Assembly: GCF_016405905.1 (NCBI RefSeq)
Contig: NZ_JAEFCB010000009.1
Span: 205,401-269,400, forward strand
DNA: 64,000 nt
Source of the DNA: Variovorax sp. IB41
GTDB taxonomy: Bacteria > Pseudomonadota > Gammaproteobacteria > Burkholderiales > Burkholderiaceae_C
Direction: 5' to 3'
In this document: in pieces, positions 49,674-58,912 of the stretch
How positions within the stretch are numbered: the first letter of the stretch is position 1
How the letters are laid out: each line of letters starts with the position of its first letter
Notes under the pieces: generated by a model
Told to the model about the DNA's origin: nothing
The model's input: the letters and a program-made list of their open reading frames with translations, nothing else
The model's database searches: none
Position numbers and translations under genes: made by a program

Positions 49674-49804
49674 GGTGATATGTCCTTGCAAGGTGGAGTT
49701 GTGACAGGTGCCCCGCCCCGGGGCTGCCCATCGTAACGGGCGGCGGCAACGATCGGATGACCATCGTCAACTGCGCCCGGGTTTGCCCCCGGTAAAATTC
49801 GCGG

Positions 49805-51490
49805 ATGCTATTGGTCAAACAGGAGCTGCTCGCGGCGCTCGCGAACACGCTCGAATCCCTCTCCCCCGGTGCCGGCGCCAAAGCCGCGTTCGAATCGCCC
49901 AAGGTGGCCGCGCATGGCGATTTCGCCAGCACGGCCGCCATGCAGCTGGCCAAACCGCTCGCGCGCAAGCCCCGCGAACTGGCCGAGCAACTGAGCGCTG
50001 CGCTGCTCGCCACCCCCGCTTTCGGCCAATGGGTCGAGGCCATCGAGATCGCCGGGCCCGGCTTCCTGAACATCCGCCTGAAGACCGCCGCCAAGCAGCA
50101 GATCGTGCGCGAGGTGCTGTCCGCGGGTAGCACTTTCGGCCAGCAGCCGGCCACCGGCGAGAAGGTGCTGGTCGAGTTCGTCTCGGCCAACCCGACCGGC
50201 CCGCTGCACGTGGGCCACGGCCGCCAGGCGGCGCTGGGCGACGCCATCTGCAACCTGCGCGCCTCGCAGGGCGAGAGCGTCTGGCGCGAGTTCTATTACA
50301 ACGACGCCGGCGTGCAGATCCAGACGCTGGCCAACAGCACCCAGCTGCGCGCCCGCGGCTTCAAGCCCGGCGACGCCGAATGGCCGAGCGGCGAGAAGGC
50401 CCCGGCCTACAACGGCGACTACATCGCCGACATCGCCGAGGACTTCAAGGCGAAGAAGACCGTCAAGTCGGACGACCGCGAATACACCGCGAGCGGCGAC
50501 ATCGAGGACATCGATTCGATCCGCGAATTCGCCGTGGCGTACCTGCGCCGCGAGCAGGACCTGGACCTGCAGGCCTTCCGCGTGCGCTTTGACAACTATT
50601 ACCTGGAGTCCAGCCTCTACACCAGCGGCCGCGTCGAAGCCGCGGTGGGCAAGCTCGTGGCGGCCGGCAAGACCTACGAGGAAGAGGGCGCGCTCTGGCT
50701 CAAGTCGACCGACTACGGCGACGACAAGGACCGCGTGATGAAGAAGAAGGACGGCACGTACACGTACTTCGTGCCCGACGTCGCTTATCACATCGCCAAG
50801 TGGGAGCGCGGTTTCCACAAGGTCGTGAACATCCAGGGCACCGACCACCACGGCACGATCGCGCGGGTGCGCGCCGGGCTGCAGGCCGCGGGCGAGGGCA
50901 TCCCCGAGGGCTACCCGGACTACGTGCTGCACACCATGGTGCGTGTGATGAAGGGCGGCGAAGAGGTCAAGATCAGCAAGCGCGCCGGCAGCTACGTCAC
51001 GCTGCGCGACCTGATCGAGTGGACCAGCACGGACGCCGTGCGCTTCTTCCTCCTGAGCCGCAAGCCCGACACCGAATACACCTTCGACGTCGATCTCGCG
51101 GTGACGAAAAACAACGACAACCCGGTTTACTACGTGCAGTACGCGCATGCGCGCATCTGCTCGGTGCTGGCCGGCTGGGGTGGCGACGCCGCCACGCTCA
51201 AGGATGTGGACCTGTCGCCGCTGGAGAGCCCGGCCGCGCAGGCGCTGATGCTGCTGCTGGCCAAGTACCCGGCCATGCTCACTGCTGCGTCGAAGGATTT
51301 CGCCCCGCACGACGTCACTTTCTACCTGCGTGAACTGGCGGCCAGCTACCACAGCTACTACGACGCCGAACGCATCCTGGTGGACGACGAAAAGGTCAAG
51401 CTGGCCCGCCTGGCGCTTGTCGCCGCGATCGCGCAGGTGCTGCACAATGGCCTCGCGATTCTCGGCGTCAGTGCGCCGAGCAAGATGTGA
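49805..51490 (+). CDS. argS: Arginyl-tRNA synthetase
   Basis: Class Ia synthetase (561 aa) charging tRNA-Arg. The HIGH motif is HVGH (135-138) in SANPTGPLHVGHGRQA. The KMSKS region is degenerate, reading KISKRAGSYVTLRD, as is common in ArgRS. The N-terminal Add-1 domain carries FASTAAMQLAKPL, and the C-terminal anticodon-binding helices end RLALVAAIAQVLHNGLAILG. The ATG lies within a divergent region also serving the PsiF-type gene. The SPOR protein gene follows with overlapping or near-overlapping start, so argS heads a short operon. Confidence 0.98.
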   Translation: MLLVKQELLAALANTLESLSPGAGAKAAFESPKVAAHGDFASTAAMQLAKPLARKPRELAEQLSAALLATPAFGQWVEAIEIAGPGFLNIRLKTAAKQQIVREVLSAGSTFGQQPATGEKVLVEFVSANPTGPLHVGHGRQAALGDAICNLRASQGESVWREFYYNDAGVQIQTLANSTQLRARGFKPGDAEWPSGEKAPAYNGDYIADIAEDFKAKKTVKSDDREYTASGDIEDIDSIREFAVAYLRREQDLDLQAFRVRFDNYYLESSLYTSGRVEAAVGKLVAAGKTYEEEGALWLKSTDYGDDKDRVMKKKDGTYTYFVPDVAYHIAKWERGFHKVVNIQGTDHHGTIARVRAGLQAAGEGIPEGYPDYVLHTMVRVMKGGEEVKISKRAGSYVTLRDLIEWTSTDAVRFFLLSRKPDTEYTFDVDLAVTKNNDNPVYYVQYAHARICSVLAGWGGDAATLKDVDLSPLESPAAQALMLLLAKYPAMLTAASKDFAPHDVTFYLRELAASYHSYYDAERILVDDEKVKLARLALVAAIAQVLHNGLAILGVSAPSKM

Positions 51491-51501
51491 ACCTCACTCC
51501 C

Positions 51502-52269
51502 ATGAAGAAGACAACCAGACAACGCGGCAACATCGTCATCGGCCTGATCATCGGGCTGGTGCTCGGCCTGGGCGTCGCGCTGGGCATCGCGGTCTACGTG
51601 ACCAAGGTGCCGATCCCGTTCGTGACCAAGACGCAGAAGGGCGGCGCCGAGCAGGACGAAGCCGAAGCCCGCAAGAACCGCGATTGGGACCCCAACGCGC
51701 CACTGGCCGGCAAGGCCGGCGCCGCCAGGCCGACACCGCCGGCCGCCACCGGCCCGGTCAACCCGATCACCGGCGAACCCGCCACCAGCACCACCGCCGT
51801 CGCACCCGGCACGCCGCCCCCGGCCGCCGCGCCGGTGCCCGTGGTGGTCGCGCCCAAGCCGACGCGCGCGGCGCCCGTGCCGGCCGAAGCCAATGCGCTG
51901 CCGGCGTCGAACGATCCGCTGGGCGACCTCGCCCGGGCCCGCGCGGGCACCGGTTCGGGCAGCACGACCGTGGCGTCCGCCGCGCCGAGCAGCAGCAACA
52001 GCGCCGCGGCGGCGTCTTCCGGCGGCGCCGATCCGTTCATGTACTTCGTGCAGGCCGGCGCCTTCCGCACCACCGACGACGCCGAGGCGCAGCGCGCCAA
52101 GCTGTCGCTGATGGGCGTCGAGGCCCGGGTCACCGAGCGGGAGCAAGCCGGCCGCACGGTCTACCGCGTGCGCGCCGGTCCGTTCAACAAGAAGGACGAC
52201 GCCGACCGGCTCAAGGAACGGCTCGATGGTGGCGGTCTGGAATCGGCCCTGGTCCGCGTGCAGCGCTGA
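51502..52269 (+). CDS. SPOR-domain protein with one membrane helix
   Basis: Inner-membrane protein of 255 aa. A basic N-terminus MKKTTRQRGN precedes a single helix IVIGLIIGLVLGLGVALGIA (11-30). A long Pro/Ala-rich periplasmic linker (about 60-170) follows. The C-terminal SPOR domain has YFVQAGAFRTTDDAEAQRAK, YRVRAGPFNKKDDADRLKER and a final ALVRV strand. SPOR domains bind denuded glycan at the division septum (FtsN-like). A GTG four nt before the argS stop is in frame and would add five residues (coupled start); the ATG is preferred since it begins the basic segment. Located between argS and dsbA, as in other Burkholderiales. Confidence 0.88.
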   Translation: MKKTTRQRGNIVIGLIIGLVLGLGVALGIAVYVTKVPIPFVTKTQKGGAEQDEAEARKNRDWDPNAPLAGKAGAARPTPPAATGPVNPITGEPATSTTAVAPGTPPPAAAPVPVVVAPKPTRAAPVPAEANALPASNDPLGDLARARAGTGSGSTTVASAAPSSSNSAAAASSGGADPFMYFVQAGAFRTTDDAEAQRAKLSLMGVEARVTEREQAGRTVYRVRAGPFNKKDDADRLKERLDGGGLESALVRVQR

Positions 52270-52435
52270 CCGGGCTGCGGCTGCCACGAATAGCCTTTAA
52301 GCTTCGCCGCGCGGCGCTTGTCGCCGCCATTCACCGCCACCATTCAGCGCCCCGGGCGCGCCGTGTGTCCAGCTTGCGAGGAACTCCTCGCCGCGCGCCG
52401 GCTCAGTCTGCCGTACCAACAGGAGAACCCTTTCA

Positions 52436-53083
52436 ATGAAACGTCGTGACTTTTCGCTGGCCGCCACTTCGCTCGGGCTGCTTTCGCTGGCCGCCAATCC
52501 GGCCCACGCCCAGGCGCGCACGCCCAAGGCCGGCTCCGAGTACCTCGTGCTCGACAAGCGCGTGCCGGTCGATGCGCCGGCCGGCAAGGTCGAGGTGGTC
52601 GAGTTCTTCTCGTACAACTGCCCCCACTGCAACGACTTCGAGCCCGCCCTCGAAGCCTGGGCCAAGACGGCACCCAAGGAAGTCGCCTTCCGCCGCATCC
52701 CGGTGCCTTTCGTGGGCAACGACGTCGAAGCCAAGCAGCGCCTGTACTACGCGCTCGAGGCGCTGGGCAAGGTCGACGAATTCCAGCCCAAGGTCTTCAA
52801 CGCGATCCACAAGCAGCGCCAGAACGTGAACGGCGACGCCAACATCATTGCCTGGGTCGCGGCCAACGGCATCGACGGCGCCAAGTTCAAGGAAGTCTTC
52901 ACCTCGTTCGGCGTGGCCAGCAAGGCCAAGCGCGCCTCGCAGATGACCGATGCCTACAAGGTGGCCGGCGTGCCGGCGATGGCTGTGGCCGGCCGCTGGT
53001 ACGTGGACGGCGAGACCGCCGGCAACATGAGCAACGTGCTGCAGGTCGTCAACTTCCTGGTCGGCGAAGCGAAGAAGGGCTGA
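52436..53083 (+). CDS. dsbA: Thiol:disulfide interchange protein DsbA
   Basis: Periplasmic oxidase of 215 aa that forms disulfide bonds in exported proteins, re-oxidised by DsbB. The signal peptide ends after AHA/Q near residue 25. The thioredoxin-like active site CPHC (62-65) lies in EFFSYNCPHCNDF, and the cis-Pro loop is in AGVPAMAV. The size equals DsbA proper rather than DsbC/DsbG. A good AGGAGA site precedes the ATG by 10 nt. It is followed by intergenic repeat copy B and a terminator. With the SPOR and lpt genes it forms part of an envelope-biogenesis stretch. Confidence 0.96.
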   Translation: MKRRDFSLAATSLGLLSLAANPAHAQARTPKAGSEYLVLDKRVPVDAPAGKVEVVEFFSYNCPHCNDFEPALEAWAKTAPKEVAFRRIPVPFVGNDVEAKQRLYYALEALGKVDEFQPKVFNAIHKQRQNVNGDANIIAWVAANGIDGAKFKEVFTSFGVASKAKRASQMTDAYKVAGVPAMAVAGRWYVDGETAGNMSNVLQVVNFLVGEAKKG

Positions 53084-53183
53084 CCCCAGGCTGCGCGGCG
53101 CTTCGTGTCCGCTGCGCCTGCCCCCTTGCAGGGGGCGACACTTGCGGTCCGGCGGAGCCGGTTGCGCGGTGTCTCCCGAGAGG
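53084..53183 (+). repeat. Intergenic repeat, copy B
   Basis: Starts directly after the dsbA stop codon with CCCCAGGCTGCGCGGCGCTT, core CCCCCTTGCAGGGGG, then CCGGCGGAGCCGGTTGCGCG. It matches the reverse strand of copies A and C. The strand is opposite to those copies. A terminator hairpin lies just beyond it. Confidence 0.85.
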
Positions 53184-53190
53184 GACACCT

Positions 53191-53213
53191 GGCCCGCTTT
53201 GGCGGGCCTTTTT
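53191..53213 (+). terminator. Rho-independent terminator after dsbA
   Basis: GGCCCGC / GCGGGCC with a TTTG loop followed by a T run. It lies at the outer end of repeat copy B and before the lptA promoter region, so it separates dsbA from the lpt operon. Confidence 0.8.
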
Positions 53214-53247
53214 CATCGGCGCTGGTAACCAGTGTTAATCCGCCGCA

Positions 53248-53253
53248 TACAAT
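53248..53253 (+). promoter_or_regulatory. Candidate -10 box for lptA
   Basis: TACAAT (5 of 6 matches to TATAAT), with no clear -35 at 17 nt. It is in a locally A+T-rich stretch just downstream of the dsbA terminator. If used, transcription would begin near 53260, which supports the later ATG as the lptA start. Confidence 0.45.
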
Positions 53254-53278
53254 GGTTCAGAGCAAGTTTCGTGCCTCT

Positions 53279-53991
53279 ATGACATTGCCCTCCTACCCAC
53301 ACCACACCCCCCTCATTCGTCGCATCGGCCGCCTGGCCATCGGCGCGCTGTTGCTGGCCGGCATCGCCTCGGGCGCCCTGGCCGAGACCGCCGACCGCAC
53401 CAAGCCGATGAACATCGAGTCCGATGCGATGCGGTACGACGACCTGAAGCAGACCAGCGTGTTCACCGGCAACGTGCTGGTCACCAAGGGCACGATCATC
53501 ATCCGCGGCGCGCGCCTGGATGTGCGCCAGGACGCCGAGGGCTACCAGTACGGCGTGGTCACGGCGGCACCCGGCAAGCGGGCCTACTACAAGCAGAAGC
53601 GCAACGCGCCCGACGAGTGGATCGAAGGCGAATCCGAAGTCATCGAGTACGACAGCCGCGCCGACAACGTCAAGTTCATCCGCAACGCCACCATGCGCCG
53701 CCTGCTGGGCGCCACGCCGAACGACGAGAGCCAGGGCGCGCTGATCGTCTACGACCAGAGCAACGACACCTACACGGTCAACGGCTCCACCGTGCCGCCG
53801 AACACCGCCGTGAACGCATCGACCCCCAGCGGCCGCGTCAAGACCATCCTCACCCCGAAGGCCGCCACCGCGCCCAAGCCAGGCGCCTCGGCCCCGGCCG
53901 GCGCGAAGCCCGCGGCACCGGCTCCCACCCCCGCGCCCGGCACCGGCCTGCGCTCGACCACTACGCTCGGTGGAGAGGGAGAAGGGCGCAA

Positions 53992-53995
<4 letters not shown>
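53279..53995 (+). CDS. lptA: LPS-transport protein LptA
   Basis: Periplasmic bridge protein of 238 aa that carries lipopolysaccharide from inner to outer membrane. The signal peptide ends after ALA near residue 35. The OstA/LptA beta-jellyroll begins with KPMNIESDAMRYDD and contains TSVFTGNVLVTKGTIIIRGA and YYKQKRNAPDEWIEGESEVI. The C-terminal 40 residues are an Ala/Pro-rich tail. A second ATG nine codons upstream overlaps the -10 box, so the later start is chosen. lptB begins within the stop codon (GTGA overlap). With LptE and LptB this is three of the Lpt parts in the window; lptC is not visible just upstream. Confidence 0.95.
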
Positions 53996-54786
<791 letters not shown>

Positions 54787-54834
54787 TCGTGCGGCGAGGG
54801 TTAAGGATGGACGTGGTCAGCGCCCGCGCGGAGT

Positions 54835-54928
54835 TCTTTCGCGGGGGCCGCCGCGCACGGCCGCCCGAAGCGGCCGGCCCGCCCCCGGTAGGGGGTAGGC
54901 GCAGCGCGCAGCGCGCAGCCTGGGGGGG
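54835..54928 (-). repeat. Intergenic repeat, copy C (carries the rpoN ribosome site)
   Basis: Same orientation as copy A: reverse strand CCCCAGGCTGCGCGCTGCGC, core CCCCCTACCGGGGG, then a G+C-rich arm. The plus-strand end GGGGGGGAG runs to 10 nt before the rpoN ATG and is the only ribosome-binding candidate there. The repeat therefore appears to form the translation start signal. Confidence 0.8.
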
Positions 54929-54940
54929 AGCCATTTCTTC

Positions 54941-56530
54941 ATGAAGCAAGGGCTGTCCCTTCGCGTCTCGCAGCATCTGGCGCTCACGCCACAGCTGCAG
55001 CAGTCGATCCGCCTGCTGCAGCTCTCCACGCTCGAACTGAGCCAGGAGGTCGAGCAGATGCTGGACGAGAACCCGTTCCTCGAACGCACCGCGGAAGAAG
55101 CGGCGCGCGAGGAATTCGGGCTCGACGCCGTCGACACGCCGCCCCCGCGCGACGACGTGGGTGAAAACGGCGAGAGCGATTTCGCCTCGGCCCCACCCAG
55201 CAGCGCGACCACTTCCAGCGAAACCACCTCGACCCCCGACACCGACGGCCCCGCCGCCGAAATCGCCGAGCGCGAGCCCGACTGGGAAGGCGACGGCACC
55301 GTCGACATGGCGCCCGACGACAGCGAGTGGGGCAGCGACGCCCCCGCGCGCCAGAACAACCTGGGCGACGACGAACGCGCCGACGCCACCGAACTCGCGC
55401 GCAGCCAGGAGTCGCTGCAATCGTTCCTGCACCGCCAGGCGCTGAGCTTGCGCCTGAACGAGAACGACTGGGCCGCGCTGCGCTTCTTGATCGAATCGCT
55501 CAACGACGACGGCTACCTGGAAGACTCGCTCCCCGCGCTGGCCTCGGGCCTGGCGGGCGACGACAACGACCAGTTCGACGAGCTCGTGCACCACTTCCAG
55601 GTGGCGCTCGGCCTGCTGCAGAGCCTGGAGCCTGTGGGCGTCGGCGCGCGCGACCTGGGCGAGTGCCTGGGCATCCAGCTGCGCGCGCTCGCGAGCGAAG
55701 ACGAGACCGAGGACGAAGAACTTGTCCGCAAGACCGCCATCGCGATCTGCAAGCAGCCGATGGAGCTGCTCGCGCGGCGCGACTTCAAGCGCCTGGCCAC
55801 GCTCACGCGCACCAACGAAGAGCTGGTGCGCTCGGCGCTGCAGATCATTGCGCGCCTGGAGCCCAAGCCGGGCCGCCGCTTCGTCGACGTCGAGCGCAAC
55901 ATCGTCATTCCCGACGTGATCGTCACCAAGACCGGCCGCGGCACCAACATCAAGTTCCGCGTCATGCTCAACCCCGAGGTGATGCCGCGCCTGCGCGTGC
56001 ACGACATCTACGCGGGCGCACTCAAGTCGCACAAGGGCGAGGGCAGCCAGGCGCTGTCGCAGCGGCTGCAGGAGGCGCGCTGGTTCATCAAGAACATCCA
56101 GCAGCGCTTCGACACCATCCTGCGCGTGAGCAATGCCATCGTGGAGCGCCAGAAGAGCTACTTCGTGCACGGCGAGCTCGCGATGCGCCCGCTCGTGTTG
56201 CGCGAGATCGCCGACGAGCTGGGCCTGCACGAATCGACCATCTCGCGCGTGACCACCGCCAAGTACATGTCCACGCCGTTCGGCACGGTCGAGCTCAAGT
56301 ACTTCTTCGGCTCGGCGCTGGGCACCGAGACCGGCGGCAATGCGTCGAGCACCGCGGTGCGCGCGCTCATCAAGCAGTTCGTGAGCTCCGAGAGCATCAA
56401 GAAGCCGCTGTCGGACAGCCAGATCTCCGAGATGCTCAAGGAGCAGGGCATCGAGTGCGCGCGCCGCACCGTGGCCAAGTACCGCGAGGCGCTGCGCATC
56501 GCGCCGGCCAACCTGCGCAAGGCCCTGTAG
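54941..56530 (+). CDS. rpoN: RNA polymerase sigma-54 factor RpoN
   Basis: Sigma-54 (529 aa). Region I is Gln/Leu-rich (KQGLSLRVSQHLALTPQLQQ, residues 2-21). An acidic Asp/Glu-rich region II spans about 60-150. The core-binding and DNA-binding domains include LLQSLEPVGVGARDLGECLG and the HTH region LGLHESTISRVTTAKY. The C-terminal RpoN box is ARRTVAKYRE. All parts are intact. Start and ribosome site sit in repeat copy C. In many proteobacteria hpf and ptsN follow rpoN; here a phospholipase-D lipoprotein follows after 10 nt instead. Confidence 0.97.
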   Translation: MKQGLSLRVSQHLALTPQLQQSIRLLQLSTLELSQEVEQMLDENPFLERTAEEAAREEFGLDAVDTPPPRDDVGENGESDFASAPPSSATTSSETTSTPDTDGPAAEIAEREPDWEGDGTVDMAPDDSEWGSDAPARQNNLGDDERADATELARSQESLQSFLHRQALSLRLNENDWAALRFLIESLNDDGYLEDSLPALASGLAGDDNDQFDELVHHFQVALGLLQSLEPVGVGARDLGECLGIQLRALASEDETEDEELVRKTAIAICKQPMELLARRDFKRLATLTRTNEELVRSALQIIARLEPKPGRRFVDVERNIVIPDVIVTKTGRGTNIKFRVMLNPEVMPRLRVHDIYAGALKSHKGEGSQALSQRLQEARWFIKNIQQRFDTILRVSNAIVERQKSYFVHGELAMRPLVLREIADELGLHESTISRVTTAKYMSTPFGTVELKYFFGSALGTETGGNASSTAVRALIKQFVSSESIKKPLSDSQISEMLKEQGIECARRTVAKYREALRIAPANLRKAL

Positions 56531-56540
56531 AAAGCCGCCG

Positions 56541-58151
56541 ATGACCCGTCGCCTGCTGTCGCGTTGGTCGCGTTGTGGGCATTGGGTCTTCGCCATCGCA
56601 ACCGCGTTGCTGTTCACCGGCTGCGCCACCTTGCCCGACGAGGCGCCGCGCGCGCCCACCAAGGCCATCGCCGCTTCCACCGACACCGCGCTCGGCCGCA
56701 TCGCGCTGGCCTCGCAGCCCGATGCGGACCTGAGCGGCTTTCGCCTGATGCCCGGCGGCGACTTCGCCTTCGACACCCGCATCCAGCTCGCGCGCCGCGC
56801 CCAGCGCACGCTGGACGTGCAGTACTACCAGATCGAGAACGACGAGACAGGACGCTACCTCCTGCGCACCCTGCGCGACGCGGCCGAGCGCGGGGTGCGC
56901 GTGCGCCTCCTGATGGACGACCTGTACACGTCGGGCGAAGACGAACTCCTGCGCGGCCTGGCCGCCACGCCGAACGTGGAGCTGCGCCTGTTCAATCCGT
57001 TCCCGGCCGGGCGCGGCAGCCTGCTCAAGCGCTTTGCCGCGTCGCTGTTCGACTTCAGCCGCGTCAACCGGCGCATGCACAACAAGCTCTTCATCGCCGA
57101 CGGCGCGATGGCGGTGGCGGGCGGGCGAAACATCGGCAACCAGTACTTCACGCGCACGGCCGGCAAGAACTTTCTCGACCTGGACACCTTCGTGGCCGGC
57201 GCGCTCGTCCCGCGCCTGGGCGTGCTGTTCGACCAGTACTGGAACAGCATCTACGTGCGGCCGGTCGAGGCGATCGTCGCGAGCGACCTCTCGCGCGAGG
57301 AACTGCAAAGGCGCTTCGACGCCGCCACCGGCCCCGACACCACGCCCCCGCCGCCCAGGCCCGCGCCCAACGACCTGCTGGGCTACAGCCCGATGGCCGA
57401 GGACCTGAACGCCGGCAAGCTCGACCTGATCTGGACGCTGGCCGAGGCCTATGCCGATTCGCCCGACCGCGTGATCGGCAAGGCCGCGTCGTACGGCGGC
57501 GTGCCACTGCTGGATGTCGACAGCGTGCGCTACAACGTGGTCGAGCAGATGCGCCGCGCGCGCAGCGAGGTGACCATCGTCTCGCCCTACCTCATCCCGG
57601 GCGCCGCGGGGCTGGAGGTGATGAAGGAGATACGACAGCGCAACGTGAAGATCAGCGTGGTCACCAACTCGCTCGCGGCCACCGACGAGCCGCTGGTGCA
57701 CACCGCCTACCGCCGCTACCGGCCCGAGATGCTCAAGCTCGGCGCCGACCTCTACGAGCTGAGCACCACGCGCACGCGGCGCAGCGTGCGGCTCGGGCTG
57801 TTCGGCACTTCGGTGGGGCGGCTGCATGCGAAGTCGGCCGTCATCGACCGCAGCATCCTTTTCGTCGGCTCGATGAATTTCGATCCGCGCTCGGAGACGC
57901 ACAACACCGAGATCGGCCTCTTCATCCGCAGCCCCGAGATGGCGCAGCAGGCGCTCAAGCTCATCGATGTGCTCAAGCAGCAGGGCGCCTACCGGCTGCG
58001 CTTCGTGGAAGGCAGCGGGCAAGCGCACATCGAATGGATCAGCGAGGACGCGGGCAAGACCACGGTGCTGAACGAGGAGCCCGACTCCGGCTTCTGGGAC
58101 CGCACGATGCTCGAACTGCTGGCGCCGCTGACGCCGGAGAGCCTGCTGTGA
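56541..58151 (+). CDS. Phospholipase D-family lipoprotein (cardiolipin-synthase-like)
   Basis: Lipoprotein of 536 aa: a basic signal, lipobox FTGC (25-28, Cys28), then two phospholipase-D domains. HKD motif 1 is HNKLFIADGAMAVAGGRN (His180, Lys182, Asp187). HKD motif 2 is HAKSAVIDRSILFVGSMN (His429, Lys431). Both are complete, so catalysis of phosphatidyl transfer or hydrolysis is plausible. Cardiolipin-synthase-like outer-membrane or periplasmic proteins of this kind are common in Burkholderiales. It starts 10 nt after rpoN and shares its transcript. It ends in a REP-like inverted repeat. Confidence 0.9.
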   Translation: MTRRLLSRWSRCGHWVFAIATALLFTGCATLPDEAPRAPTKAIAASTDTALGRIALASQPDADLSGFRLMPGGDFAFDTRIQLARRAQRTLDVQYYQIENDETGRYLLRTLRDAAERGVRVRLLMDDLYTSGEDELLRGLAATPNVELRLFNPFPAGRGSLLKRFAASLFDFSRVNRRMHNKLFIADGAMAVAGGRNIGNQYFTRTAGKNFLDLDTFVAGALVPRLGVLFDQYWNSIYVRPVEAIVASDLSREELQRRFDAATGPDTTPPPPRPAPNDLLGYSPMAEDLNAGKLDLIWTLAEAYADSPDRVIGKAASYGGVPLLDVDSVRYNVVEQMRRARSEVTIVSPYLIPGAAGLEVMKEIRQRNVKISVVTNSLAATDEPLVHTAYRRYRPEMLKLGADLYELSTTRTRRSVRLGLFGTSVGRLHAKSAVIDRSILFVGSMNFDPRSETHNTEIGLFIRSPEMAQQALKLIDVLKQQGAYRLRFVEGSGQAHIEWISEDAGKTTVLNEEPDSGFWDRTMLELLAPLTPESLL

Positions 58152-58177
58152 TCCCTGGCGGCTTGCTTGCAAAAGTG

Positions 58178-58237
58178 CCGTTCACGCTGAGCTTGTCGAA
58201 GCGCCGCGCGAGGCTTCGACAAGCTCAGCCCGAACGG
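58178..58237. repeat. REP-like inverted repeat / bidirectional terminator
   Basis: Two 25-bp arms (58178-58202 and 58213-58237), differing at two positions, around a 10-nt loop. The core is GCTGAGCTTGTCGAAG. This core is a familiar dispersed palindromic sequence in many proteobacterial genomes. It lies between two convergent genes and can end both transcripts. Confidence 0.85.
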
Positions 58238-58245
58238 GTGGGGCC

Positions 58246-58893
58246 TCAGCTTTCGCGCACGGCCGACCACACGAGCCGCAGGCCCAGCAGGCCCATCACG
58301 CCGCCGGCTGCGCGGTCGATCCAGGCCTTGTAGCGCAGGTACGCCGAACGCGGCGCCGCCGACGACAGCGCGAGCGCGACGATCGCGTACCACCCCGTCT
58401 CGATGCAGAAGATCACCACCGGCACCGCGAGCGCCAGCACCAGTGGCACCTCGCGCGGCAGGAACGCCGCGAAGATGCTCGCGTAGACCACGGCCGTCTT
58501 CGGATTGCTGACCTGCGTGGCCAGCCCGAGCAGGAAGGTGCGCCCGCCGCGGCCTTGCGGCCGGGCCGACGAGGCATCGGCGTCCTGTGCCATCGCGAGC
58601 GGCTGCCGCGCGCCGCGCCAGATGCGAAATCCCAGGTAGATCAGGTAAGCGCCGCCGAACCCCTTGATCGCGAGGTAGAGCCCCGGCACCGCGAGAAACG
58701 CCGCCTGCAGCCCCGCGAGCGCCGCGATCGCGAACACGAGGCCGCCCGCGCCCATGCCCAGTGCCGCCGCGAGCCCGTCGCTGCGCGACGCCACGGCCGT
58801 GCGCGCAACCATGACGAAGCTCGGGCCGGGGCTCATCGCGCCCACGGTCATCGCGCCGGCGATGCCGAGCAGGGAGAGGGTGGTGTCCATCAT
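58246..58893 (-). CDS. LysE/RhtB family amino-acid exporter
   Basis: Inner-membrane exporter of 215 aa with about six helices. The family opening GAMTVGAMSPGPSFVMVART (13-32) contains the conserved PGP, and GFGGAYLIYLGFRIWR and LATQVSNPKTAVVYASIFA are family motifs. Its likely cargo is an amino acid such as homoserine or threonine. It is the last gene in a minus-strand series cytochrome b561, YceI, YceI, LysE (19 nt from the YceI gene), though LysE may simply be downstream read-through. A REP-like element terminates it. Confidence 0.93.
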   Translation of the reverse strand: MMDTTLSLLGIAGAMTVGAMSPGPSFVMVARTAVASRSDGLAAALGMGAGGLVFAIAALAGLQAAFLAVPGLYLAIKGFGGAYLIYLGFRIWRGARQPLAMAQDADASSARPQGRGGRTFLLGLATQVSNPKTAVVYASIFAAFLPREVPLVLALAVPVVIFCIETGWYAIVALALSSAAPRSAYLRYKAWIDRAAGGVMGLLGLRLVWSAVRES

Positions 58894-58912
58894 CGCGTGC
58901 GTCCTTGCGTCG

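Noticed and set aside
49674..49804. tRNA or sRNA between the PsiF-type gene and argS
   Set aside because: A GCCCCGCCCCGGGGC palindrome is present, but no tRNA fold or terminator; probably divergent promoter sequence.
52270..52435. Small gene or tRNA between the SPOR gene and dsbA
   Set aside because: No cloverleaf and no frame with a plausible start and family pattern; only a short hairpin GCGAGGAACTCCTCGC and the dsbA ribosome site.
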